This document shows positions 1 to 12,164 of a stretch of 64,000 nt of DNA, piece by piece. The notes beneath the pieces were generated by a model. The model did not search any database and was not told the DNA's origin. It saw only the letters and a list, made by a program, of their open reading frames with translations. Source of the stretch: Mesostigma viride (lineage: Eukaryota; Streptophyta; Mesostigmatophyceae; Mesostigmatales; Mesostigmataceae); contig RPFO01000392.1 of NCBI GenBank assembly GCA_009746045.1, positions 1 through 64,000 on the forward strand, written 5' to 3'. Each line of letters starts with the position of its first letter. Position 1 is the stretch's first letter. Made by a program: the position numbers and the translations under genes.

Positions 1-366
1 CCCTCCCTCCCTCCCTCCCTCCCTCCCTCCCCTCCCTCCTCCTCCCTCCCTCCTCCTCCCTCCCTCCCTCCCTCCCTCCCTCCCTCCCTCCCTCCCCTCC
101 CCTCCCTCCTCCCTCCCTCCCTCCCTCCCTCCCTCCTCCTCCTCCCTCCCTCCCTCCCCCTCCCTCCCCTCCCTCCCTCCCTCCCTCCCTCCCTCCCTCC
201 CTCCTCCCTCCTCCCTCCCCCTCCCCTCCCTCCTCCCTCCCTCCCTCCCTCCTCCCTCCCTCCCTCCTCCCTCCCTCCCTCCCTCCCTCCTCCCTCCCAC
301 CCTCCCTCCCCCTCCCTCCCTCCCTCCCTCCCTCCCTCCCTCCCTCCCTCCCTCCCCCCCTCCCTC
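1..366. repeat. (CCCT)n/(CCTCC)n low-complexity tract
   Basis: Almost pure C/T sequence made of CCCT tetramers with occasional CCTCC or CCCC interruptions. It has no coding potential. It runs to the window edge, so its full length is unknown. Confidence 0.97.
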
Positions 367-1414
367 ATTCATACACCCGTTCATTCATGCATGCAGCCGC
401 TCATCATTAACACGCCTCCGTTGGGAAACTCACGGGGTATGAACTATGAAACGGGCGGTAAGAAAGGAAGAAGGAGCCGCCTCCCCAACATGCCGCCCGG
501 CAAAGGCAGCGATGGGCCGTCCAGGAGGGAAACACTGCGCTTTGCCTTGTACGCCGGGGTGCGCAGGCGACGTGCGGGCACTGTCGCGTGTAAATTTGCC
601 TGCCCGCCCCAGTCCTTCTCGGAACGCCTCCCCAGAGCATGCCGTCATGGTAAGAGCTCTTTTCGCCCGTCGCCGGAAGCTTAAACCACAAGAATACGCC
701 GGTTAATGACCAGAAAATGGGGGGTTGTCGACGTTATAAACCAGTAGCTGTGGTTTTTCCCGCACCCCGAGCACACTCCGGACGGGGCCAGCAAGCCCCG
801 CCCGCAGGATAAACACCGGGCGATGTTGCTGCGCCCAAGGGAAGTCATATAGCTGCAAGAAAAGACGTAAAAGCGATTAAAAGCACGACATGCAGTGTTG
901 CCCCTGTCAGCGCTCCTATAATTCTCACTTTTTCGCGGAAGGGGCGTAAAAATCGGAAACGCAAAATTAAGGGAAATCCATCGCTGGGTTTCTTTGAAAT
1001 GATGTTAGGAACTGGTAGAATGTGTTCATGACAGCCGAGAGCATGTTTTTCCTGTCTGTGTTTTACCTTGCACACACACGGGTCGGGCCGGTTGGTGTGC
1101 AAAACGCCCGCCTGCTGCCCACGTGCCCTCGCTGCAGAAAAAAAAGAAACTGTTTTTCAGGTTTTTTAATGTACGATACTTTTCCTTATGTAATCAACGT
1201 CCGAACAAGCGAAATAACGTCCAAAATGGTTGCGTAATCAGCTCGCAATAAATTTTCGCGTCACCATAGCCGTGCACACCGAATTTCAGTCAACATTGCA
1301 CGCGCGCACCGAATTTCGTCAACTTTCGCGGGGGAATTACCGGGGTGTGCAAGGCGCGGCGCCGGACTGATGTGTGGGACATGCACTCGACCCACACCGC
1401 GGAATGAAGTAAAA
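367..1414. other. Non-genic stretch, no supported gene
   Basis: Short ORFs on both strands overlap each other and resemble nothing I know. Positions 413-428 carry the CTCCGTTGGGA motif that marks the 3' ends of retroelements elsewhere in the window, so part of this stretch is probably old retroelement sequence. About 20 bp near 995-1013 resembles 16270-16292. Confidence 0.5.
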
Positions 1415-3208
1415 CAGCCTATATAATAACTGTGCTGCGCCGCAAAGTCAGCTCGTGTGCAGCAGAGCAAGGATGCAAATCCCGGAAATTCCGGGCGAAT
1501 CCGGGTCCTTTTGCATTTCATCCATAGCCCGGGTAATCGCTACCGAAAGGCGTTGGCGCCAATACGATGTCCAGGTCCGGGTTGACCAAGGGGCCCGCTG
1601 GCCCCCCAGGTCCAGGCGGTCCTCCCGGAGCCGGCATTAAAGAAGCCGGCGGTCAAGGTCCCCATGCATGGCCCTGATTAACTCCTCCAATTATCGACAA
1701 AGGGCACCACACGGTTGTGCCCGACGTCCCCGGTCCCCATATAAGCCGTGAGCCGGGCCGGCCGGCTCAGCCCGATCCGCCGTACGTAAGTAGCCCGCTG
1801 CCTGGAGGGGCGGATGCACCTTGGAACCACTACATGGCTAACTAACAGCCAAGGTGCGAACCACAGAAACGTCAATGAGCAACGGTGCATGCCGGACGCC
1901 TCCCTCAAAGTCCAGAACCACGATGTAGATCGGTGGTTGGGGGAGTTGAAAGCCGCGCCGTCGAGGATGCGCGGATCCGCATCCTCAGACCAGATGTTCG
2001 ATCGCGTGCCAGGGGGGAAACGGACCGGACCATGGCGAGCACCACCTTTAGGAGAACATTGTGCAAGTACAAGTACCAATTCTGATTCTGCTGGCCATGC
2101 ACCCATGCATGACAGGTAGTGGGTCCTATAGTGGGGTCCAAGGCCCGCCCGCAGCTACCACAGGGCCGCCCTGCGGGAACAAGACGGGTTCAGTTGCGGG
2201 GCAAACAGTTGGTGTCGCAGTGCCATGCACCGGATAGTGACTGGGCGCCAGGACAAAAGGGGGGCCGGCCCATGGGGAGAGCTCGGTGGTAAGCCGAGCC
2301 CATACTCCGCACGGAGAGTGACTGAACAGCCATGCACGCGCGACCCTGGGCGTTGAGGTCAACAAAAAGAGCCATCCAATCCGCCGTGTGCATAATTATT
2401 ACCCGCGTAGGCTTTCTGGTGTTTATCGATGATCGACGCGGGCAGGGAATGCTGCGGGGGAGAGGACGGTGGCGACCAAGGGAGTGCCCCGAGGAAGGCG
2501 GCATTGGGCGGCCCGTGCATGAGCGGTGCGGACGGTAGTGCAGGCCTACTGGATCTCAGCATAAGCATCCTGGATGGCGGTGGTGAAAGGGTAGGGGCTG
2601 GCGGGGTCCAAGAGGTCAGGCGCCGCCGTAGCCAAAAGGGGAAAGAACCGACAGATTTCTGCCCACGACTGAGCGACGGAGCCCAAAACCGCCGCCGGGG
2701 CCAGCTGGGCCGCGCGGGCCAGACCGCAGCCGCCCATCCGGGCGGGCAGCCCTGGAAGCGATGCGGAGAGAATGAGCCGGGAGATCAGGGCCGGGAACCA
2801 GCTGCGCCAAGGCCAACTGGATTATTACGTTCGTCGCGGCCGCAGAGTCTTGGAATTAAACGACGCGAGGGTGCGCGCAAAACCAGAGGAGCAGCCCCTT
2901 GGTCTGCGCACGAATCATGCAGGTGAGCAAGGCACCGGTCGAATGGCAAGACCTCGGCGGTGCGCTCCTCGATGGCGGCCCGCAGGGCGTCGATGACGAC
3001 ATCGGGGTCGCCGACCGGAAACGCCATGCAAGGACGTCCAACCCACGGAGACATTCATGCCGGCCCAGGAGCTGCGGCGGAAAGCCGGCCCGAGCAATTG
3101 CCCTGGGGCGAGTACACCGCGCATTTGGCCAGGTTCAACTCGAGGTTGATGGCAGCCATGGCCATCTTCAGGGCCAGAAGGGCCGCGTTGGTGTCCGGCA
3201 CGGTACCC
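1415..3208 (-). pseudogene. 5'-truncated, degenerate copy of the RLE-type non-LTR retrotransposon
   Basis: Read on the minus strand, short frames follow the C-terminal half of the intact element at 39705-44696 in order: the region just after the YLDD box (near 3200, VPDTNAALLALK), the domain before the zinc knuckle, the NWYLYLH and RSEDADGAAF segments of the endonuclease (about 1950-2090), and the C-terminal TRADFA segment (about 1420). The frame changes many times and stops are frequent, so the copy is dead. It lacks the RING, N-terminal zinc fingers and catalytic half of the RT, as expected of aborted target-primed reverse transcription. Its 5' end abuts the AATTG-rich tail of the ORF1p element at 3209-4802. 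Confidence 0.85.
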
Positions 3209-3623
3209 ATTGAATTGAATTGAATTGTAACATAACTCCGTTGGGAGTATATGTAGCACACAGCCCTTGAGAGGGGGGCATATGGCCTATCATACATCCT
3301 AAGCTACTTCCTGCAAGGGTGGGGATGTAAAGGACCCTTGCTCTAGGTGCACCAGGGCACTTGCATCCCATGATCTTCAAGCTATGCCCAGCGAAGGGGG
3401 AGCCTGTCATGGGGGGGAAGAGCAGCATAGCTATACAAAGAAGCTAGGGCATGGCGTCTCAGCAGAGAGTTACTCCCTGCATGGGCACAACATAACTAAA
3501 TAAAGCTAGGCATCATCTGGGGTGTGGCTCATCATAGGCACACATGTACATGATTAAGGAAAGCGCGTGGCTTAGCTAGGATAGTGCCTCTAGGAGGCGT
3601 ACATGTACATGGCCACGGTCTAT
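3209..3623 (-). repeat. 3' noncoding part of the ORF1p-type retroelement (dispersed family)
   Basis: This 415-bp segment follows the ORF1p stop codon. Related segments follow ORF1p sequence at about 36100-36545, 35340-35785 and 45330-45765, with further copies near 34000-34390, 34635-34745 and 55515-55890. Shared words include GTAGCACATA, GCAAGGGTGGGAATGTAA, CTCTAGGTGCACCAGGGCA and AGCTAGGGCATGGCTTCTC. On the minus strand it ends with the hairpin word CTCCCAACGGAG and a (CAATT)n-like tail, so it behaves as a LINE 3' UTR. Confidence 0.8.
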
Positions 3624-4802
3624 CTATTCTGCACTACTACTGCTGTATTCCCCTAAGCTGGGGCGTCTGGAGTCGCTGGGCCGCGGGGGGGGGGGGGTCG
3701 CCTGCCAGGGCTTGTGGCCGACGTAGATGGCCGCCCCCTTCCAGTACACCGGCTGGCCCGCCTTGGTCTGCCGGAGCTGGAGGTAGATCGGCCATAGCTC
3801 CCGTCGCCGTTGTTGCTGCGCCAGGGTCAGGTCGTCATCAAGGGTGAAGAGAGTCTTCTCGAGCCGCTTGCGGCGTCTGAGAAAAGAAATCTTGTCCGCC
3901 GGGGTCTTAAAGGTGAGAAGGAGCGGGGGCGGCCCTGCCTTACCCCGCGCGCGGGGAAGGCGGTGGGCGGCCAGCGCGATCTCACCGATAAGGCCCATGC
4001 GACCAAGGATTTCTCGCTCAAACGCACGCAAAAGCTTCTCGGAAGTCTCACCTTCCTCCATGGTGAAGTTCTTGACAATGACGTTGAGGCTGCGCTGGGC
4101 GAGCTCGGCCTCCTCGCGGAGGTCAAGCGTCTGCCGTTGGAGCTGGGCTGCGACGGCGGAGGTGGTGGAGGTGGTATGTTGCTTAAGCATGTCCGCCCAG
4201 GTGGTGATGGGAGGAGCATCGCCGGCCAGGCCAGCCGGGGCTGGCTTGGCGGCAATGTCCTTCACCGCCTGGGCGGTGAGGCCTGCCGTGTTCTGCAGAA
4301 CCTCGATAGCGATGGCGTTGTCCTTAAGACGCTGGTCGATGTCACGGAGCTGGGCGGTGATGGCGTCGGAGGTGGAGGTGGTGGCGGTGGAGGAGGCGAG
4401 GAGGGTGGAGGTGGCGGTGGAGATGGTGGAGGTGGCGGTGGAAAGGAGGGGAAGCTCGGCAGTCAGCGTGCCGCCGATGGCCGCCACATCTGCAGCAATG
4501 GGGTCCACGTGCTCCTCGAGGACCTCCTTAAGGAGTGAGCGGAGGGAGGATTCGGTTAAGGTGGTGGTGAGAGGCTTGGGGGGCCAAAGCTCCCCGATGG
4601 AGCGTCCAAGGAGGGAAAAGAGAGCGAATTGCTGGAGGAAGGGGCGGTGGAGGCTGGGAATGATGTCGAAAGAGGCGAGACGAACCCAGCGAGGGTCAAA
4701 GAGGCGACCTTGGTTGAAGAGCTGCTTGCATAGTGCAAGAAGCGAGGCGTGCGTTCCATAAAACACGCAGACCAGGATGCGTTCCGGGTTAAGCGTACCC
4801 AC
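3624..4802 (-). CDS. LINE ORF1p-like nucleic-acid-binding protein
   Basis: This 392-aa open frame has the layout of L1-type ORF1p: an N-terminal domain (about 1-90), an S/T-rich and then helical, coiled-coil-like segment (about 110-190), and a basic RRM/CTD-like region (about 230-370) containing LLLTFKTPADKISFLRRR and LTLAQQQRRRELWPIYLQLR. The last segment matches the CTD signature of ORF1 proteins, where a basic helix and YxQLR-like stretch bind RNA. By family knowledge such proteins coat LINE RNA as trimers. No reverse transcriptase frame lies beside it, so the unit looks non-autonomous. The start is the first Met of the frame; the better-extended N-terminus at 37836 suggests this copy is 5'-truncated. 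This is the only ORF1p copy here with an intact frame. Confidence 0.75.
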   Translation of the reverse strand: MGTLNPERILVCVFYGTHASLLALCKQLFNQGRLFDPRWVRLASFDIIPSLHRPFLQQFALFSLLGRSIGELWPPKPLTTTLTESSLRSLLKEVLEEHVDPIAADVAAIGGTLTAELPLLSTATSTISTATSTLLASSTATTSTSDAITAQLRDIDQRLKDNAIAIEVLQNTAGLTAQAVKDIAAKPAPAGLAGDAPPITTWADMLKQHTTSTTSAVAAQLQRQTLDLREEAELAQRSLNVIVKNFTMEEGETSEKLLRAFEREILGRMGLIGEIALAAHRLPRARGKAGPPPLLLTFKTPADKISFLRRRKRLEKTLFTLDDDLTLAQQQRRRELWPIYLQLRQTKAGQPVYWKGAAIYVGHKPWQATPPPPRPSDSRRPSLGEYSSSSAE

Positions 4803-4814
4803 GAGGTATACATA

Positions 4815-4905
4815 TTCATTGAGAATGATAAATTACGGAGGTGAGATGGGCATGCATGCGACATAAGGAAAACCCCCAAAAGAAGAAGCCCCCGGAAGAA
4901 ATGAG
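4815..4905 (+). repeat. Short dispersed repeat shared with 14430-14515
   Basis: GATAAATTACGGAGGTGAGA followed by CATAAGGAAAAC and AAGAAGAAG-rich sequence occurs here and, reverse-complemented, at 14430-14515. It lies just 5' of the ORF1p frame here and next to an RLE-LINE fragment there. Origin unknown. Confidence 0.75.
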
Positions 4906-5063
4906 GTGTATATATCCATCGTATTGGAGGCGGCATTTCTGGCCTGCGCTGCCCCAGGCACACCTGGATTTGTACTACAGCACAAGTACAAATTGATTTT
5001 TTTCAACTTTGTTATTTTGTACCTCTCTTAGGTCCAAAGGTAGGAGGTAAGTGTCTCATCATG

Positions 5064-5432
5064 TTTTGACACCGTTGCACCGTTGCACCGTTGCACCGTT
5101 GCACCGTTGCACCATAAAACTACCATTAAATTATGATTTTGTATGGTGTCATGAGGTAACATAACGTCCAATACTAATGTTATAATGTCCACAAGCACTG
5201 CCTAAAGTGGGGTGCCACTGTGCCACCGTTGCACCGTTGCACCGTTGCACCGTTGCACCATAAAACTACCATTTTATGATTTTGTATGGTGTCACGAGGT
5301 AACATAACGTCCAATACTAATGTTATATTGCCCACAAGCACTGCCCAACGTGGGATGCCACTGTGCCACCGTGCCACCGTGCCACCGTGCCACCGTGCCA
5401 CCGTGCCACCGTGCCACCGTGCCACCGTGACA
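5064..5432 (+). repeat. 8-bp minisatellites inside two ~150-bp repeats
   Basis: Three arrays of an 8-bp unit occur: TTGCACCG at about 5069-5112 and 5223-5262, and GTGCCACC at about 5368-5430. Between them a roughly 110-bp sequence (ATAAAACTACCATT... to ...CAAGCACTGCC) is duplicated, giving a higher-order unit of about 150 bp. The same 8-mers, reverse-complemented or in mixed order, recur at 8906-9200 and 12370-13330. Confidence 0.93.
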
Positions 5433-5589
5433 TGTCTTGACACACACATTAATCCGAAAACCCATTTTCTTCCCCTGGAAATTATTTGGAGAAGGAATAA
5501 TGGTCAGTTTGACCTCAAATTTGGCACCAAGGTTCCTTATCAGATATCTTATGATGCCATGTGGTCAAAAAAAATTTTGGGAGTCGGCA

Positions 5590-6740
5590 GCATGGTAACA
5601 TGGTGACATTTGCTAGCAAAGAATACCGTATTTTCAGCACTTTCTGGCATGTACGCATATATAAAGACTCCAAATGAACTCAGTTGGGCCTGGGACTTTG
5701 CACATGTTCTAAACACATCCCATGCAGCATGCCCACAAAGTTGCAGGCTGGTTGGATGACAAATAGGTGACAAATGCTAGCATAAATACCCCCAAAATGC
5801 AGTTTTTCATGGTTTTTCAAGGGTTTTATCACACATATGCATACATAATGACTCCAAATGAACTCAGTTGGGCCTGGGACTTTGCACATGTTCTAAACAC
5901 ATCCCATGCAGCATGCCCACAAAGTTGCAGGCTGGTTGGATGACAAATAGGTGACTGATGGTAGCATAAATACCCCCAAAATGCAGTTTTTCATGGTTTT
6001 TCAAGGGTTTTATCACACATATGCATACATAATGACTCCAAATGAACTCAGTTGGGCCTGGGACTTTGCACATGCTCTAAACACATCCCATGCAGCATGC
6101 CTACAAAGTTGCAGGCTGGTTGGATGACAAATAGGTGACAAATGCTAGCATAAATACCCCAAGAATGCAGTTTTTCATGGTTTTTCAAGGGTTTTATCAC
6201 ACATATGCATACATAATGACACCAATAGAGCTCAGTTGGAGCTGGAACTTTGCACATGTTCTAAACACATCCCATGCAGCATGCCCACAAAGTTGCAGGC
6301 TGGTTGGATGACATAGGTGACAAATGCTAGCATAAATACCCCCAAATGCAGTTTTTCATGGTTTTTCAAGGGTTTTATCACACATATGCATACATAATGA
6401 CTCCAAATGAACTCAGTTGGAGCTGGGACTTTGCACATGTTCTAAACACATCCCATGCAGCATGCCCACAAAGTTGCAGGCTGGTTGGATGACAAATAGG
6501 TGACAAATGCTAGCATAAATACCCCAAGAATGCAGTTTTTCTTGGTTTTCCAAGGGTTTTATCACACATATGCATACATAATGACACCAATAGAGCTCAG
6601 TTGGAGCTGGAACTTTGCACATGTTCTAAACACATCCCATGCAGCATGCCCACAAAGTTGCAGGCTGGTTGGATGACAAAATGGTGACTGATGGTAGCGA
6701 ACCCCCCCCCAAATGCAGTTTTTCTTGGTTTTCCAAGGTT
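5590..6740. repeat. 184-bp tandem satellite, about six units
   Basis: Near-identical units start at regular 184-bp steps (181 bp once), each containing TTTGCACATGTTCTAAACAC, GTTGCAGGCTGGTTGGATGA and TATGCATACATAATGAC. The first unit is partial (5590-5680) and the last is followed by a diverged half unit to about 6890. Short minus-strand ORFs of 68-69 aa repeat with each unit and are by-products of the satellite. A more diverged relative lies at 10940-11480. Confidence 0.95.
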
Positions 6741-7117
6741 TCCAACACATGGGTGCCTATATCAATGAACTCAGTCAAGCCTAGAAATTTGCACAGCTCA
6801 TAAAAACATCTATGTTAACTGCCCACAAGAAATTCAGACTGTTTGCATGACAAATAGGTGACAGATGCTAGCAAACATAGCACAAAAATGGCAGTTCCTA
6901 GTAATTGTTTTTCGTGGGTTTCATCCCATAGTTGAATGTCAACCATTCCAGTTTGGGATATATAGTCAGGTTCCCAACAACACATCTAGATGATATATTA
7001 TGTGATATTGCAGGAAGGCAGACTTAGGGGCACACGCCCATGATACAACGTCAACATGTACATCAACAACACACACGTAACTTAGCTAATCATCATAATA
7101 AAAAGCACACCTTCCCC

Positions 7118-7455
<338 letters not shown>

Positions 7456-8785
7456 CACCACACCATCCAAGGCTGCCTGCCTCCTGTGTGTCTTCCAGGT
7501 CCAGACCAGCCTGACCTGGTAGTGTCGTCAGCTTGCGAGCGTTCCCACGTGCCTACCTATGTGGCTGGCAACATGCGTAAACCCATTCATGCATGCGTGC
7601 ATGCACGCATGCGACCATATTTGAACATATCTGTCCAGGCCTGCCAAAACATGACCATGCAAAGATACACGCAAACTAGCGTACCAGCGGCAAGCATGTG
7701 TGCAAATATAAACGGCTGTTCGCCTGCCCCTCTGCCTGCACTTCATCCTGCCTGTCAGTATGTCTGCCGACACAGGATGCAGGAGGGAGGCCGCCTTCCA
7801 CAGGCTAATCCCACCAAGGAAATGAAATAAAGCGCATGAAAGCAAAGCAACCAACAGCAAGAGGCAAAAGGTTACATAGATGAATGCCACATGCAAGACG
7901 TATGGACAACATGACAGTCAAGGCGCCATAATACCCTGAGCATCCATAACATTGACGCAGTCAGGTGCGGCAATTTATCAATGCAGGTGTTTGCGGCCGT
8001 CGAATCCACGGCAGCGGTGCCAGACGGAAGGACAGCACACATCCTAGGTCCCGCAAAGAATTTCTTCAGCGGCCACCGACAGCACCGGAAAATAAAATTC
8101 CAGCAAGAAACGCAACAAATAATAACAAACCCTGACTAGACCTCCATTTTCAACCACCCTATCACCCTAAACCAGAACTGCGGCTCACCAGATGCTCCGG
8201 AGGTCAAGCAGTATCCAGTTTTCACTTACGCACGTTTCCGCAGTATTCTCACGGCATTCCCATCGGCAGCTACCTCGGTCCGCCCCAAAAATGCTGTACG
8301 ATGGAGCCCATGGATGTATCCCGCATTCGACGCCTTTTTGAAGTGATCGCGTCACGTAGGCAGCTGTAGGCACACGATTCACACGATTCCGGATAGCCCA
8401 GTTTTTCATTCTTTGATCATCGCAATCGGTCGCTATATGCATGACTCCAACCTCAGCGTGGAGCGATGCAGACTGAGAAATGTAGCAATTATACACATAA
8501 GCACGAGATTTTTTCACAGATTTCTTTCTGAAACGATTGTTTTCGCAGCAAGAATGGGAAATGCCGTCTCCATAGCTCCACGAGCTGACGACCTCGCCAT
8601 CATACTAATGAAGTGAGTTGCATGTACTAATTACTCGCGTCGTTAGTGCTTTCGGATCGGATTTGGTCGGGTACGAATTGTCACTAATCAGTATCACCAG
8701 ATTTCTCGGGTAAACCGTACTAATGAACCGAAAATTGTCGCTAATTGAGGTGCCGAAATCACTAAGGAAGTGAGCTGACCCTGTA
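7456..8785. other. No gene recognised
   Basis: Mixed-composition sequence with only short overlapping ORFs. I found no recognisable domain, tandem repeat or long inverted repeat. Confidence 0.45.
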
Positions 8786-9320
8786 AAGACCAAATGGTGG
8801 TGGCACGGAGTACAAAATTAATGGTGGTGGCACGCCGCCATTGTTGTTGTTGTTGTTGTGTCCCACGCCGCACACAGGTGGAGTACAATTTGGTGGTGGC
8901 ACGGTGTGCCGGTGCAACGGTGCAACGGTGCAACGGTGCAACGGTGCAACGGTGCAACGGTGCAACGGTGCAACGGTGCAACGGTGCAACGGCCAGTGAT
9001 TGGCCCGTTGCTGATTTTCTGATATGCAGCCTAGTAAAAATTGGCCGCAAATCTTGTGCCCACGTGCGACCGGACGAATTTGCGGCCAATTTTTATTAGG
9101 CTGCATGTCAGCAAATCAGCAACGGGCCAATCACTGGCCGTTGCACCGTTGCACCGTTGCACCGTTGCACCGTTGCACCGTTGCACCGTTGCACCGGCAC
9201 ACCGTGCCACCACCAAATTGTACTCCACCGGTGTGCGGCGTGGGACACAACAACAACAACAACAATGGCGGCGTGCCACCACCATTAATTTTATACTCCG
9301 TGCCACCACCATTTGGTCTT
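8786..9320. mobile_element. 535-bp palindromic foldback/MITE-like element with internal 8-bp minisatellites
   Basis: The two halves are near-perfect reverse complements around a centre near 9050-9070. The left arm starts AAGACCAAATGGTGGTGG and the right arm ends CCACCACCATTTGGTCTT. Each arm contains, in mirror order, GGTGGTGGCACG, a GTT/AAC trinucleotide run of about five units, GGTGGAGTACAATTTGG, an array of the GTGCAACG 8-mer, and CCAGTGATTGGCCCGTTGCTGATTT-like sequence. The left array is longer than the right. I saw no convincing target duplication and no transposase frame. Confidence 0.9.
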
Positions 9321-10311
9321 CACATGTAGGGGATATCGGACAGCACCAGCGCTGTGTATTTTGTTTACTCATGTCGTGTGCTCAACCAGCCATCCTTTAT
9401 TTCCCTATGATGCATGTTTGCGGAATTCTGGCAACCTGCCATGTGGCACATGGCCAAACTCCTCAATGTCAGGGGTGCGAGGGGTTGTTTGTCAAGAGGA
9501 TAGACACACGCACATGCTCAACAACTCTTGCTCCAATGCCACTGCCACTAACCCAGAAACTCGGGCACAACCACGCACGATCGCTAAGCTGCTAGCCAGA
9601 ATCGCAGTCCTCGCCAAAGTGAGGGATGGGGCACCAGCTAGTTAGGCAGTCTGGTGGCTGAGGACGAGCAGGAGTTGAATGACATTTCTGAAGCAAGTAG
9701 TCACGGATGGCTTGGAGAAACATGGTGAAGCATGCAAGGGCGTGCATCTCATGCTGACAAGGGCCAGAGCAAGAGCATGAGCACAAGGCACGTGCCTGTG
9801 AAGAGGCCATTGGCCTTGCACTATCTGTTGAAGACAACTGCGGTATGGTGGCCAAGCGGCTCACCGGGGTTGTGCAGTGGCTTCTTCATGCTAGGTATGA
9901 TGGCGGCCAAGTGCAGTCCTTTGGTGGCACATTTCAAGCCGGCAACCTCGAGGTAGCAACTGAGCAGTGTATGAGCTGTCTGGCTATGCACCACAGCGCT
10001 GGCTGAGGAGATCTAGTCCAACTTGGAAGCTGCATCGCCAGCAACGTGAACCCCTATAACAGAGACAGGGACATGGGGACATCCATGGTGATGCAGAGGA
10101 CCATGTGTGGCAACCTTAGTCAGGCGGGCCGGTTGCCAAGGGATGTGCTGCTACCGAATCAAGGCGCACAAAACACATCGCAGCCATGCCGACCGCCAAG
10201 ATGCCTGGCATGATTAGATTACTACATTGCCAAGCTGAGTTTGCGACTACCGTGCATGCTGTGGGTTTGAACTGATCATGCTAGCGAACGTGACAGCTGG
10301 AATTTCTTATC
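9321..10311. other. No gene recognised
   Basis: Short frames exist on both strands, for example 9592-9864 on minus. Around 9660-9960 there are stretches with a coding-like feel but many stops, possibly an old pseudogene. No domain can be named. Confidence 0.4.
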
Positions 10312-10540
10312 AAAGAGACAACCAGCGCAGGCCAGAAATCGGGAGAATCCGGACCATGGTAGCTCGAGCCTGCCGTTATCTTTTCCGCGTTTTCGAGTCG
10401 TTCAGGATGATGAAGATGAATGGTGATGGAAATGTGTATCCTTGTGCATTGAAATTATGGCTGGCTTACGTGTGGAGCGACTAGATGACCTAGACGGTGG
10501 GGCCGGAAATGTTCAGCATGCTTGATCAGGGCGTGTGTTT
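10312..10540 (+). repeat. Dispersed repeat module, second copy at 39237-39462
   Basis: About 230 bp, from AGAGACAACCAGCGCAGG to TGATCAGGGCGTGTGTTTC, is almost identical at both sites apart from small indels. At 39 kb it sits directly beside the tRNA-like repeat; here that repeat lies about 1 kb downstream. A fragment (GAGACAACCAGCGC) also occurs at 46619. Confidence 0.9.
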
Positions 10541-10939
10541 CTAGCCTAGCTGGCCGGGAGTGTCTAGTGGTGAGCACCATTGCTGCGATCGCTCTCCCAC
10601 CATTTACGAGGAAATACCCGCAAATGGAAAACCACTGAAAAGGTCTAGCTAGTTCTTATGTCTAGTTCTTATGTCTAACAAGCCCCTACTTGAAAATTGC
10701 CTGAGCATGGCCACATGCACATATTCTGATATTGGCTCACATGCACATATATACAGCCATGTCTAGCCACTGTTCATATTCATATATCTTTGTCTATGTG
10801 TCACAAAAGTTGTGTTATATTATCTGTGCAAGGTCTGAACAGTTAGCAACACAGTTGGTGGGAGTTGGCCATACCGTTACAAAAGAACTTTGTCATCCAA
10901 GGTTGAGTGATTAGCTGGAAACTGGCAGGTGTTGCATGG

Positions 10940-11480
10940 ACCAGTGAACCCAATGACACTTGATGGACCTGAATTAAGTTTTGTGCAATGTCTGAAATGA
11001 TGATGATTAACATGCGCGCTTGTTTTCAGCCTCAACTGAGCACACCTGGCATGGGAAACTGCACTTGGAAATGTGGCGGAAATGCAAAAATCGCACATTT
11101 TTTCTCACATTTGGTAGCGAGCTGTCAATGAATGAAGTACAACGGACCTGAATTTTTGTGCAATGTCTACAATAATGATATTTAATATGCTTGCAAGTTT
11201 CCAGCCCCAACTGAGCACATCTTGTATGAAAACTGTCATGAAATGTGTCTAAAAAACGCGAAAAACGCACATTTTTGCTAGCATTTGGTGGCATTTTGTT
11301 ACCAAATACAGTACGATGGACCTGATTTTTTGTGCCATGTCTACATTTATGATGTGCAATGTGATTGCAAATTTCCAGCCTCGACTGAACACACCTTCTA
11401 TGGAAACTGCAATGAGATGTGGTGAAACAGTGCGTTTTTGCTAGCATTTGGTGGCAGTTTGTCACCAAATGAGGTCAGAT
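10940..11480. repeat. Diverged ~175-180-bp tandem repeat, three units
   Basis: Units recur at about 10965, 11147 and 11320, each with GGACCTGA, TTTGTGCAATGTCT, CAGCC(T/C)C(A/G)ACTGA and GCATTTGGTGGCA. Length, order of words and themes such as GCTAGCA and tgaca resemble the 184-bp satellite at 5.6-6.7 kb, suggesting a shared origin. Confidence 0.75.
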
Positions 11481-11578
11481 GACCATGGGACCTGGTGCAC
11501 AGTTGGTAGACATGAGCATTAGCCTACCTGCAAATAGCCAGGCCAGGAGCTCTTTATTTGCATACTAAGTGGTATTTG

Positions 11579-12164
11579 ATCAGGCACTCCGCAAAGGTGA
11601 AAACCATTTGCGTTCAGTACCGGGCCGCGGAAAACGCGGAAAAACGCGATCTGCAAATGAATCCGACCGGAATCGAACTGGGGACCTCTCGCACCAATTT
11701 TGCTGACTATAGGACGGACGTCTCCGGTTACCATGGCATCGCCAACTTACACCTACAGTCATCCGCAAAAGTTCTCCTGTCCGGGGAGTGATGCAAGCCT
11801 TTCGGATTTGGTACTAGATAAATCACTCGAGATCTGTGTGTAGGAGTACTACACACGTGTCTGCACGCGAGACTTGTTCAGTCTCGCACCGTGAGACGGG
11901 CTGAACACGGCTGAATCCTTCTTTTTAGTAGAAGGGGGCGTAGCCGGTACTATCGAAATCAGCCAAGCGTATATTTGATCAGGCACTCCGCAAAGGTGAA
12001 AACCATTTGCGTTCAGTACCGGGCCGCGGAAAACGCGGAAAAACGCGATCTGCAAATGAATCCGACCGGAATCGAACTGGGGACCTCTCGCACCAATTTT
12101 GCTGACTATAGGACGGACGTCTCCGGTTACCATGGCATCGCCAACTTACACCTACGTGGTACAC
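11579..12164 (-). mobile_element. Retroposed pair of tRNA-like repeats (SINE dimer or TRIM) between 14-bp target duplications
   Basis: Two direct copies of a roughly 177-bp unit (11579-11757 and 11978-12152) flank about 220 bp of unique sequence. The whole is bounded by CTAAGTGGTATTTG at 11565-11578 and 12165-12178. On the minus strand each unit has TTGGCGATGCCATGG near its 5' end and AGTTCGATTCC, a good match to the RNA polymerase III B box, followed by GGTCGGA, which can pair with the upstream TCCGTCC. This supports a tRNA-derived SINE. A TRIM (two short LTRs around a tiny interior) is the alternative. Further copies: 39476-39690 and a tail fragment at 12446-12515. Confidence 0.7.

Noticed and set aside
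3810-4761. Plus-strand ORFs of 242 and 305 codons
   Set aside because: Antisense shadows of the ORF1p gene, shown by its L1-like motifs on minus.
5680-6622. Row of near-identical 69-aa minus ORFs
   Set aside because: One per unit of the 184-bp satellite; no start context or codon bias, so not a gene family.
5590-6740. Possible CRISPR array
   Set aside because: Units are 184 bp of continuous repeat without unique spacers; eukaryotic satellite.
11579-12152. Functional tRNA gene in the repeat unit
   Set aside because: Only B box and partial acceptor pairing are present; no proper anticodon arm, and the T stem is mismatched.
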